A DNA stretch of 8,743 nt from Actinomycetota bacterium (GTDB taxonomy: Bacteria; Actinomycetota; Acidimicrobiia; Acidimicrobiales; CADCTF01). The notes under the pieces are model-generated. The model was given only the letters and a program-made list of their open reading frames with translations. It was not told the origin of the DNA and did no database searches. How positions within the stretch are numbered: the first letter of the stretch is position 1; each line of letters starts with the position of its first letter. The translations under genes were made by a program, and so were the position numbers. The DNA lies in contig JAHWJQ010000082.1 of assembly GCA_019348305.1 (NCBI GenBank), forward strand, positions 1-8,743. Direction: 5' to 3'. This document shows, piece by piece, positions 1-5,848 of the stretch.

Positions 1-1269
1 CTTTGTGAGTATCAGGCCGCCGAAGGAGTAGATGTTGATCTCTTTCACGTGGCCGTAGCGCTTCAGGATCAGCGTGAAGGCGCCGATGAAGTCCACTGAC
101 GAGCTGACGACGGGTATGCCGTAGGTGTCGGGGTCGACCCCCCCGCGCACGGCGAGGATGGTGCCGTAGTACGCGAGAGCGAGCACGAAGCCCATGGCGA
201 CGAACCCGCCGAGCATCGACGCAGCGACCATCGTCACCGCCCCTGGGCTGGCATGGCCGAGTAGCCGGCCCACCAGGTGGGCACCGAGCCCGTTGAAGGC
301 GAAGACGGGGGCGGCCAGCACGAAGACGTAGACCAGGTCGGCCCTCGCCGCCCGCGTGGGCACCGGCGCCGGCATGATCACCCCGAGGTGGATCTTGCTC
401 GACAGGCGGCTGGAGAGGATCCCCCCGAGGGCGCCCGAACTGCTGAGCTGAGCGGGCACGAGCACGAGCAGAGCCGGGAACGTGGCAAAGGAGGCGAAGC
501 GCTTCTCGAGCAGGATGCCGGCCGCCGCGCTGATGAAGCCGGCCAGCGTGAGGATGGGCAGCGACTCGCGCACGATGCGCGGGAGCAGGTTCATCTTCGA
601 CCGCAGCCCCACCACCACGGCGGCCAGCGAGATCGCCACCAGGACCGTCCCCAGAAGCGGGGTCACCAGGTGGATGCCGACGAAGAAGGTGCCCAGGAAC
701 AGCGCCGGCAACGTCAACACGTCGCCCAGGGTCGACACCAGCGGCGCGGTCACGTTGTCGAGGTCCCAGCCGTAGCGTACGCCCCCGCTGGCCAGGCCCA
801 GCGAGGCGGCCAGCACCACCACCGACGCCAGCGTGCCGCCGATGATGGAGATGACGGCGAGGTCGAGCACCGAGATCGTGCCGGAGATGCCAAGGGCGAC
901 GGCGATGGTCTTGGCCGCCACGGCCAGGACCGCGGACATGGTCAGCGTGAGGATGGCGGCGGCCAGCACGTTCTGGCCCAGCACCGACTCGGGCCTGGTC
1001 GAGAGCCGGAACGTGCCGCTGTGGATGGTCGTGCTGATGCGGTTGCCGAAGGCGCCGAAGATGTTGCCCCGCAGGCCGATCGCTGCCGGCACCAGCACGA
1101 GCAGGCCGGGCAGGGCGTCGAAGGTGGAGGTGATCGAGCCCAGGAACCCGCCGGCGACGAGGCTGGTGGTGCTGTTCAGCCCGAGCGCGATGAGGCTCTG
1201 GCGGACCCCGGCTGGGTCCGGCCCGAGGATCCCGCGGAGGCGGGCAGCGGGGCGGTAGAGGAGGCGCAC
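1..1269 (-). CDS. SLC41/MgtE-type divalent cation (Mg2+) transporter, two-repeat form, C-terminus off the left edge
   Basis: Translating the complement from a GTG at 1269 gives 423 uninterrupted residues that run off position 1. The protein is strongly hydrophobic and internally duplicated. LPGLLVLVPAA (about residues 53-63) followed by a G/S-rich stretch and NRISTTIH recurs as FPALLVLVPAQ (264-274) followed by SRLSSKIH. Each half ends in an acidic pore-type motif: WDLDNVTAPL..LGD (about 168-183) and DPDTYGIPVVSSSVD (about 379-393). These are hallmarks of the MgtE/SLC41 integral membrane domain, which conducts Mg2+ or other divalent cations across the cytoplasmic membrane. The soluble N and CBS domains of classical MgtE are absent before the first membrane repeat, so this is the SLC41-like tandem form. 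The start is uncertain: there is no clear Shine-Dalgarno sequence, but the following residues (LRGILGPDPAGVRQSL) look like a natural N-terminus. Ion specificity is inferred from the family. Confidence 0.85.
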   Translation of the reverse strand, partial: MRLLYRPAARLRGILGPDPAGVRQSLIALGLNSTTSLVAGGFLGSITSTFDALPGLLVLVPAAIGLRGNIFGAFGNRISTTIHSGTFRLSTRPESVLGQNVLAAAILTLTMSAVLAVAAKTIAVALGISGTISVLDLAVISIIGGTLASVVVLAASLGLASGGVRYGWDLDNVTAPLVSTLGDVLTLPALFLGTFFVGIHLVTPLLGTVLVAISLAAVVVGLRSKMNLLPRIVRESLPILTLAGFISAAAGILLEKRFASFATFPALLVLVPAQLSSSGALGGILSSRLSSKIHLGVIMPAPVPTRAARADLVYVFVLAAPVFAFNGLGAHLVGRLLGHASPGAVTMVAASMLGGFVAMGFVLALAYYGTILAVRGGVDPDTYGIPVVSSSVDFIGAFTLILKRYGHVKEINIYSFGGLILTK

Positions 1270-1303
1270 TGTTGTCGGCCCGACGTTGGCGGCACGGCTG
1301 CGG

Positions 1304-1309
1304 AGGCTA
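1304..1309 (-). promoter_or_regulatory. Possible -10 element (TAGCCT) for the cation transporter gene
   Basis: The 115-base gap between the thioredoxin-fold gene and the transporter start contains no gene. On the minus strand it holds TAGCCT, which fits the actinobacterial -10 pattern TANNNT and lies about 34 bases before the GTG start. No convincing -35 is visible at 17-18 bases, so this is only a candidate. Confidence 0.2.
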
Positions 1310-1384
1310 CCTGGCGGTGCTGGGGAACGAGAGGATCCGACGCGTTGGGACGAGGCGCCACTACCTGTGGCGGGTGCGGGAGCC

Positions 1385-1876
1385 TCAGCCGGGCTTGAAG
1401 AGGGGCAGCCCGTCGCCCTCGGTGCTGACCGGAGCCATCGAGCGCCCCGTGGCGTCGCCCAGGGAGCGAGCGAAGCCGTTGGCGATGTCGCGGTCCCACC
1501 CTTCTCCGACCATGGTCACGGTCGCGTCGGGGCCGACCATCACCAGGGTGGGCACGACCTGCACGTCATAGGCGACGGACACCGCGTAGCCGTCGGCGCA
1601 GTCGTCCAGGGCGGGACCGGGAAAGCCCAGCTCGCGCAACCACGGCGCCGCCTGCAACACGGGGTCCTGGCTCACGCCCACCACCGCGGCAGCGTCTCCA
1701 TAGCGGCGCGAGAGCTCGCCGTAGACGGGAAAGGCAAGCCGGCAGGTGGGGCACCCGGTGCGGAAGAAGATGAGCAGCGCCGGCCCGTCGGCGGTGAGCT
1801 CGCTCAGGCCGTGCGGCTCGCCGTCGCTGCCCGGCAGGCGGAAATCGGGGGCCGGCATGCCCGGCTCTAGCGGCAT
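1385..1876 (-). CDS. TlpA/AhpC-TSA-like thioredoxin-fold protein, CPTC motif
   Basis: A 163-residue protein of the redoxin (AhpC/TSA, TlpA-like) family. The N-terminus has the typical opening PGMPAPDFRLPGSDG. Beta-strand ALLIFF then leads into the active-site motif C42-P-T-C45, and the thioredoxin-fold cis-proline is P109 in VVPTLVM. The two cysteines predict thiol-disulfide exchange or peroxide reduction. There is no signal peptide or membrane anchor, so a cytoplasmic location is likely, unlike classical TlpA/ResA proteins that serve cytochrome maturation. A further Cys (C93) in DDCADGY might act as a resolving or extra thiol. The physiological substrate cannot be read from the sequence. The gene is divergent from the DUF885 gene with only 23 bases between start codons. 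The ATG at 1876 has a suitably placed -10-like element and no close Shine-Dalgarno, which suggests a leaderless mRNA. M7 is an alternative start. Confidence 0.82.
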   Translation of the reverse strand: MPLEPGMPAPDFRLPGSDGEPHGLSELTADGPALLIFFRTGCPTCRLAFPVYGELSRRYGDAAAVVGVSQDPVLQAAPWLRELGFPGPALDDCADGYAVSVAYDVQVVPTLVMVGPDATVTMVGEGWDRDIANGFARSLGDATGRSMAPVSTEGDGLPLFKPG

Positions 1877-1882
1877 GGGCCA

Positions 1883-1888
1883 ACGCTA
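1883..1888 (-). promoter_or_regulatory. Candidate -10 element (TAGCGT) for a leaderless thioredoxin-fold transcript
   Basis: On the minus strand TAGCGT fits TANNNT and is followed by exactly six bases before the ATG at 1876. That spacing would place transcription start on or next to the A of the start codon. The only purine-rich Shine-Dalgarno-like run (GGAGG) lies 13 bases before the ATG, too far for normal use. The element overlaps the oppositely oriented candidate for the DUF885 gene. Confidence 0.35.
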
Positions 1889-1892
1889 ACCT
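1887..1892 (+). promoter_or_regulatory. Candidate -10 element (TAACCT) for a leaderless DUF885 operon transcript
   Basis: TAACCT fits TANNNT and ends seven bases before the GTG at 1900, the position expected for a -10 hexamer of a leaderless mRNA. The region in front of the GTG is pyrimidine-rich and has no Shine-Dalgarno sequence. It shares two bases with the minus-strand -10 candidate, so both promoters could not be bound by polymerase at once. No clear -35 was recognised. Confidence 0.35.
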
Positions 1893-1899
1893 CCCCACC

Positions 1900-3531
1900 G
1901 TGACCCAGTCTCTGGACGAGCTGATCGACGCGTTCCTCGCCCTGGAGATGGAGGAGGACCCCACGGCGGCCACCCGTCTCGGCATCGAGGGCCACGACGA
2001 CCGCCTGGGAGAGTTCAGCGCCGCCGACTACGACCGTCGGGCCGCCAACGAAGAGGCGTGGCTCGACCGCTTCTCGGCGGTGGCCGACGACGGGTTGACC
2101 CTCGATGAGCGCATCGACCGCGACCTGGTGCTCGCCACCCTGCGGGGGCGGCGGCTCCAGCGGGACTGGGCGGTGTGGCGTCGAGACCCGGCCACCTACC
2201 TGGGCCCCTGCCTCTCGGGCGTGTTCAGCCTGTTCCTCAACCGGGTCCACCCCGAGCCCGAGCTGGTCGCCTTCGCCTCCGCCCGGCTCGAGGAGGTCCC
2301 GGGGGTGCTGGCTGCCGGCCGGGCCAACCTCGACGCTGAGCTGGCCAGCCAGGTGTTCGTGGAGAGGGGCAAGGGCGCCTGTCGCGCCGGCATCGCATAT
2401 GCCCGCGAGCTGGTACCAGCCGAGGTCGAAGACGCCGGCGCCCGGCGCCGCCTGGCCGAGGCGGGCGAGGTGGCCGCCGGCGCGCTGGAGGGGTTCCTGG
2501 CCTACCTGGAGGAGCTGGGGGCGCAGGCCCGGGGGCACTACGCCATCGGCGAGCCGCTCTACAGCGGGCTGCTACAGGAGCGGGAGCTTCTGGGCTACGG
2601 GGCAGCCGCCATGCGCGAGCGGGGCCGGGTGGCCTACGACGAGATCAGTGCCGAGATGGCCGGTCTGGCCGCCTCGATCGACGGCAGCCCGGACTGGCGC
2701 TCGCTGGTGCAGCGGCTCAACCAGGACCACCCGCCCACCCCCGAGGCCATGCGGGACGAGTACGCGGGATGGACCGAGCGGGCACGCCGGTTCCTCCTCG
2801 ACACCGGCATCGTCACCGTCCCCGAGGGTGAGGAGTGCCAGGTGCTGCCGTCGCCGCCGTTCCAGCGCCCCGTGCTGGCCGTTGCCTCCTACAGCGCCCC
2901 GCCCGCCTTCCGGTCGTCGCTTCGAGGGACGTTCTTCGTCCCCTTCCCGCCCGAGGGCACCAGCCCCGAGGAGGTGCAGAAGCGCCTCGAGTCGAACAGC
3001 CGCCACTCCATCCCGGCCACGGCGGTGCACGAGGCCTACCCGGGGCACCACTGGCACCTCATCACCGTGCAACAGCAGGCTCGCCCGGTCCGCAAGGTCC
3101 TGGGGACCTCCTATTTCACCGAGGGGTGGGCCCTCTACGCCGAGAAGCTGATGAGGGAGCAGGGCTTCTTCACCGACCCCCGCCACGAGCTGTGCCAACT
3201 CGACGCCCGCATCTTCCGGGCCGCCCGCATCGTGGTCGACACCAGCCTTCACATCGGCGACATGGACTTCGAGGAGGCAGTGGCCTTCATGTCCACCAAT
3301 GCGTCGCTGTCGGAGCCGACGGCGCGAGCCGAGGTGGGCCGCTACTGCGCCTGGCCCACCCAGGCTGCCTCCTATCTCACGGGCGCCTTGGAGATCGACC
3401 GCATCCGGGAGCAGTACTTGTCCTCGGGGGCCGGCGACCTCACCCGGTTCAACGACACCATCGCCGGGTCGGGCAAGCTGCCGATCGCGCTGGCCGAGCA
3501 GGCGGTGGTGGGGGGCAGGAGCGACCGGTGA
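1900..3531 (+). CDS. DUF885 family protein, putative zinc metallopeptidase
   Basis: A 543-residue protein, full length for the DUF885 family (usually about 540-600 residues). The diagnostic motif H377-E-A-Y-P-G-H383-H-W-H is an HExxxGH-type metal site. It is followed by TSYFTEGWALYAEK, where E408 is the likely third ligand, matching the family layout. Further family signatures are the N-terminal LIDAFLALEMEEDPTAATRLG segment and the C-terminal CAWPTQAASYLTGALEI stretch. Family members are regarded as metallopeptidases, but most are uncharacterised and the substrate here is unknown. There is no signal peptide or lipobox, so a cytoplasmic protein is predicted although some relatives are exported. 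The start is a GTG without a Shine-Dalgarno, consistent with leaderless translation. The stop overlaps the start of the next gene in GTGA, making it the first gene of a three-gene operon with a small membrane protein and an SPFH lipoprotein. Confidence 0.9.
   Translation: MTQSLDELIDAFLALEMEEDPTAATRLGIEGHDDRLGEFSAADYDRRAANEEAWLDRFSAVADDGLTLDERIDRDLVLATLRGRRLQRDWAVWRRDPATYLGPCLSGVFSLFLNRVHPEPELVAFASARLEEVPGVLAAGRANLDAELASQVFVERGKGACRAGIAYARELVPAEVEDAGARRRLAEAGEVAAGALEGFLAYLEELGAQARGHYAIGEPLYSGLLQERELLGYGAAAMRERGRVAYDEISAEMAGLAASIDGSPDWRSLVQRLNQDHPPTPEAMRDEYAGWTERARRFLLDTGIVTVPEGEECQVLPSPPFQRPVLAVASYSAPPAFRSSLRGTFFVPFPPEGTSPEEVQKRLESNSRHSIPATAVHEAYPGHHWHLITVQQQARPVRKVLGTSYFTEGWALYAEKLMREQGFFTDPRHELCQLDARIFRAARIVVDTSLHIGDMDFEEAVAFMSTNASLSEPTARAEVGRYCAWPTQAASYLTGALEIDRIREQYLSSGAGDLTRFNDTIAGSGKLPIALAEQAVVGGRSDR
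3517..3521 (+). promoter_or_regulatory. Ribosome binding site (AGGAG) of the small membrane protein gene
   Basis: AGGAG lies six bases before the GTG at 3528, inside the last codons of the DUF885 gene. It is the main support for the small overlapping gene and its start. Confidence 0.65.
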
Positions 3532-3758
3532 CGCCGGCGCTGATCGTGGCCGTTGCCATCGTGGTGGCCACTGCCATGGCGTCGCTGGCGTATGTCATGG
3601 GGGCGAAGCGCCAGGGCGGGCCCAGCCGCGAGTTGGCCACAGCCGTGCGTCTTCTCGATCGGATACTCGCCTACGACGACGCCGTCACGTCATTGTCGCC
3701 AGAGCTCCGGGACGAAGCCCGACGCTTTACCCAACGCTTCTACAAGGAGTTGCCATGA
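3528..3758 (+). CDS. Small single-pass membrane protein of unknown function (76 aa)
   Basis: I do not recognise a family. The gene begins at a GTG overlapping the DUF885 stop by four bases (GTGA) and ends in an ATGA overlap with the SPFH gene, with AGGAG placed six bases upstream of its start. The protein has one hydrophobic segment at about residues 4-24 (ALIVAVAIVVATAMASLAYVM), then the basic residues K27-R28. A polar, charged and probably helical tail follows (about 33-74, rich in R, D, E and L) and ends in FYKELP. By the positive-inside rule the tail should face the cytoplasm. The hydrophobic segment lacks a cleavage site or lipobox, so it is more likely an anchor than a cleaved signal. 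Placed between a putative peptidase and an SPFH lipoprotein with double translational coupling, it may be an accessory or linker of those proteins, which is inference. It is easily missed because a longer out-of-context frame runs through it. Confidence 0.75.
   Translation: MTPALIVAVAIVVATAMASLAYVMGAKRQGGPSRELATAVRLLDRILAYDDAVTSLSPELRDEARRFTQRFYKELP
3744..3749 (+). promoter_or_regulatory. Ribosome binding site (AAGGAG) of the SPFH lipoprotein gene
   Basis: AAGGAG ends five bases before the ATG at 3755 and lies within the final codons of the small membrane protein gene. It fixes the SPFH start at this ATG, which is also where the lipoprotein signal peptide begins. Confidence 0.75.
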
Positions 3759-4645
3759 AGCGACTGCCCCGTGCCGCCCTCGCCGTCGCCTGCGGTGTCA
3801 CCGCGGCAGTCAGTGGCGGCTGCGGGCTGGAGTCGTCGGAGACCAACGAGGTCGGACTCGTCTACTCCGGCGGAATCATCGAGGAAAAAGAGTTCAAGGA
3901 GTTCCTGCCGCCGGGGTCCACCAACAAGACCACGGGGTTCGGCTCCCGGACCTACCGCTATCGGATCGACCAGCGGTCCTACCGCGCCGACGCCAAGGAC
4001 AACGGCGCCGACACCGGGCCGCCTGTCGTGGTGTCCAAGGACGATCAGCGCCTCAGAGTCGACTACCAGCTCTACTTCAAGTTGAACAGGGACCCGTTGG
4101 TGCTGAGGAAGTTCCACGAGAACATCGGCGTGAAGACCGAGGCGTGGACCGAAGACGGATGGATCCGAATGCTGCGGGACTACTTCGAGCCGCAGATCGA
4201 GCGGTCGTTGGAGGCAGCGGCGCTCAGCTTCAACTGGCGTGATCTCTACGCCAGTGAAGAGGCCCGGGTGGCCTTCCAGAACGACGCCATCACCCGGATC
4301 AAGCAGGCGATCACCGACGTCATCGGCGCCGACTACTTCTGCGGGCCGGCCTATGAAGGGCCGGGTAGCTCCTGCGGTGCCTTCACCATGACGGTGGGCA
4401 AGCCGGAGCCGGTCAACGAGGGGCTGGTAGCGGCGGTAGAGGCTGAGCAGACAAACGTGGTGGCCACGTTGGCCCAAGAGCAGAAGAACGCCCAGACGGC
4501 CAAGGAGCTGGAGGCCGAGCGGACGCTGGTGGAGCTGTACGGGGCCCAAGGCGCCCTGCTCCGAGAGGCGATACGCACGGGGAAGGTGTCGCAGTTCATC
4601 ATCGACAACTCCGGCCGCTCCACGGTGTCACCTTCGCCCCGGTGA
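3755..4645 (+). CDS. SPFH/Band-7 (prohibitin-like) domain lipoprotein
   Basis: A 296-residue protein starting at an ATG that overlaps the previous stop (ATGA) and has a good Shine-Dalgarno. Residues 1-22 form a lipoprotein signal peptide: basic MKR, hydrophobic core, then S20-G-G-C23, which fits the relaxed lipobox. C23 would be lipidated and hold the protein on the outer face of the cytoplasmic membrane. An SPFH/Band-7 domain follows from about residue 30 to 210, including NEVGLVYSGG, YRIDQRSY, the VVSKDDQRLRVDYQLYFKLN strand pair, and the helical region around the DYFEPQIERSL segment. The tail (about 222-275, AAVEAEQTNVVATLAQEQK onward) is a predicted coiled coil typical of SPFH oligomers. 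C196 and C207 sit close together and could form a disulfide, which agrees with export. SPFH proteins build ring or cage-like membrane scaffolds, often around proteases. The partner here may be the upstream operon genes, which is inference. Sampled stretches look less GC-rich (about 53-73%) than neighbours. Confidence 0.85.
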   Translation: MKRLPRAALAVACGVTAAVSGGCGLESSETNEVGLVYSGGIIEEKEFKEFLPPGSTNKTTGFGSRTYRYRIDQRSYRADAKDNGADTGPPVVVSKDDQRLRVDYQLYFKLNRDPLVLRKFHENIGVKTEAWTEDGWIRMLRDYFEPQIERSLEAAALSFNWRDLYASEEARVAFQNDAITRIKQAITDVIGADYFCGPAYEGPGSSCGAFTMTVGKPEPVNEGLVAAVEAEQTNVVATLAQEQKNAQTAKELEAERTLVELYGAQGALLREAIRTGKVSQFIIDNSGRSTVSPSPR

Positions 4646-4662
4646 CCGGTCGGGACTGGTGA

Positions 4663-4674
4663 GCGGCCGGCCGC
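4663..4674 (+). repeat. Perfect 12-bp palindrome between the SPFH and oxidoreductase genes
   Basis: GCGGCCGGCCGC reads identically on both strands. It lies in the 53-base gap after the SPFH stop, close to a second short palindrome GACCGGTC at 4644-4651. It could form only a very short hairpin and no T-run follows, so a rho-independent terminator is not supported. A protein-binding site or simple GC-rich coincidence are both possible. Confidence 0.5.
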
Positions 4675-4686
4675 ATGGCGGCGATC

Positions 4687-4692
4687 AGGAGG
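4687..4692 (+). promoter_or_regulatory. Ribosome binding site (AGGAGG) that decides the oxidoreductase start
   Basis: A perfect AGGAGG sits six bases before the GTG at 4699. It argues for that GTG rather than the in-frame ATG at 4675, which lies upstream of the site. Confidence 0.75.
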
Positions 4693-4698
4693 GCTGAC

Positions 4699-5571
4699 GT
4701 GCGCTACGGCTTCGTCCTGCCCGGCGGATCGGCACCAGAGCAACTCGACCAGGCGGTGCGGGCCGAGGCCGCCGGCTGGGACGGGGTCTTCGTTTGGGAA
4801 GCAGGCTACGGCGTCGACGCCTGGGCCCTGCTGGCGGCGATGGCGGTGCGCACCTCCCGCGTCCGCCTCGGCACCCTGCTCACCCCACTGCCCTGGCGCC
4901 GCCCGTGGAAGCTGGCCAGCCAGGTGGCGACGCTCGACCACCTCTCGGCCGGCCGGGCCGTGCTGTCGGTTGGGCTGGGGGCGGTCGACGACGTGCTGGG
5001 CGACTTCGGCGAGGTCATCGACCGGCGGGTGAGGGCGGAGATGCTCGACGAGGGCATCGACGTCGTGACCGGCCTGTGGGAGGGCCGGCCCGTCTTCGAC
5101 GGACCGCACTACCGAATCGACCTGTCGAAGCGGGACGTGGGCATGGGCTGGCCGAGGCCCGTGCAGCAGCCGCGGGTACCGATCTGGGTGGTGGGCGCCT
5201 GGCCCCGCCCCAAGTCGATGCGTCGCGTGCTGGGCTGCGACGGGGTGGTGCCGGTGTGCATGGGGACGGCCGGGATCCGCCCCACGACCGAGGCGGACAT
5301 CAGGGCCATGATCGGCTGGCTCGACGACCACGGCGGGCGCCGGCCGGGCTTCGACGTCGTGATGGAGGGTGAGACGCCGGCGGCCGGCGCCGACGAGGCG
5401 GTGGACACCGTGGCCCGGTGGGAGGCAGCCGGGTGCACCTGGTGGCTCGAGAGCCGCTGGCAGGTCGAAGGCGGCGACGACGAACGCCGGCGGGTGGTGC
5501 TCGAGCGTTTGGAGGCCGGGCCTCCCCGCCCTGCCCCGGAGCCTCGGCCCCCCGCCTACCGACCTGGCTAG
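4699..5571 (+). CDS. LLM class (luciferase-like) flavin/F420-dependent oxidoreductase
   Basis: A 290-residue protein beginning MRYGFVLPGGSAPEQ, a typical first beta-strand of the luciferase-like monooxygenase TIM barrel. Family signatures include VRLGTLLTPLPWRRPWKLA, the ATLDHLSAGRAVLSVGLG segment (about 78-95), the helix EMLDEGIDVVTGLWEG, and the QPRVPIWVVGAWPRPKSM strand that contributes to cofactor binding. Such enzymes use FMN or coenzyme F420 to oxidise or reduce small organic substrates, and the cofactor and substrate cannot be told from sequence. The length is at the short end for the class. The C-terminus is a proline-rich tail (GPPRPAPEPRPPAYRPG), probably disordered. The start at GTG 4699 is chosen for its AGGAGG. 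The gene lies 53 bases after the SPFH gene on the same strand and might be co-transcribed. Its TAG stop overlaps the convergent acylphosphatase stop. Confidence 0.88.
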   Translation: MRYGFVLPGGSAPEQLDQAVRAEAAGWDGVFVWEAGYGVDAWALLAAMAVRTSRVRLGTLLTPLPWRRPWKLASQVATLDHLSAGRAVLSVGLGAVDDVLGDFGEVIDRRVRAEMLDEGIDVVTGLWEGRPVFDGPHYRIDLSKRDVGMGWPRPVQQPRVPIWVVGAWPRPKSMRRVLGCDGVVPVCMGTAGIRPTTEADIRAMIGWLDDHGGRRPGFDVVMEGETPAAGADEAVDTVARWEAAGCTWWLESRWQVEGGDDERRRVVLERLEAGPPRPAPEPRPPAYRPG

Positions 5572-5843
5572 GCGTCGGCCTCCACGACCCGGAAGCCGTG
5601 CTCACCCCGCGGCGTCTCGTCCCGCACGGTGACGTCCAGCACCCGAGCCGAGGGCGGCCCCCGCCGGCACCACTCGACCAGCCGGTCCACCGCCTCCACC
5701 GGGCCTTCGAAGACGGCTTCGACCTTGCCGTCCGAGCGGTTGGCCGCCCAGCCCGCCACTCCCGCGCCAGTCGCCTCGCGCCGGCAGGTCTCGCGGAAGA
5801 ACACCCCCTGGACCCGCCCGTCCACTACGACCCGCCGGCGCAC
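5568..5843 (-). CDS. acyP: Acylphosphatase
   Basis: A 91-residue protein, the usual acylphosphatase size (about 90-100). It hydrolyses the carboxyl-phosphate bond of acyl phosphates in the cytoplasm. The signature G-R-V-Q-G-V-F-F-R17 supplies the phosphate loop and catalytic arginine. The second catalytic residue is N35 in GWAANRSDG, with DG following as in the family. EGPVEAVDRLVEWCRRGPPSARV and the C-terminal FRVVEA complete the fold. The start is ambiguous: GTG at 5843, five bases after the upstream stop, or TTG at 5852 (94 residues), which would overlap that stop in TTGA. Neither has a clear Shine-Dalgarno, so translation is probably coupled to the acyl-CoA dehydrogenase gene directly upstream. 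The reading frame stays open far upstream inside that gene, but this is a GC-rich shadow and not a fusion. The physiological substrate is unknown. Confidence 0.92.
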   Translation of the reverse strand: MRRRVVVDGRVQGVFFRETCRREATGAGVAGWAANRSDGKVEAVFEGPVEAVDRLVEWCRRGPPSARVLDVTVRDETPRGEHGFRVVEADA

Positions 5844-5848
5844 GACGG

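Noticed and set aside
277..1398. 373-residue plus-strand open frame opposite the cation transporter
   Set aside because: The composition is extreme (Arg, Gly, His, Asp, Gln repeats, no hydrophobic core) and it is the antisense shadow of a gene whose minus-strand translation is a clear SLC41/MgtE membrane protein.
2835..3758. 307-residue plus-strand frame containing the small membrane protein at its end
   Set aside because: The first ~230 residues are an out-of-frame reading of the DUF885 gene. The real gene starts at the GTG at 3528, where a Shine-Dalgarno is found.
4675..4698. ATG at 4675 as the start of the LLM oxidoreductase
   Set aside because: It lies before the AGGAGG at 4687-4692 and adds eight non-family residues. 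The GTG at 4699 has ideal spacing and begins exactly at the family's first strand.
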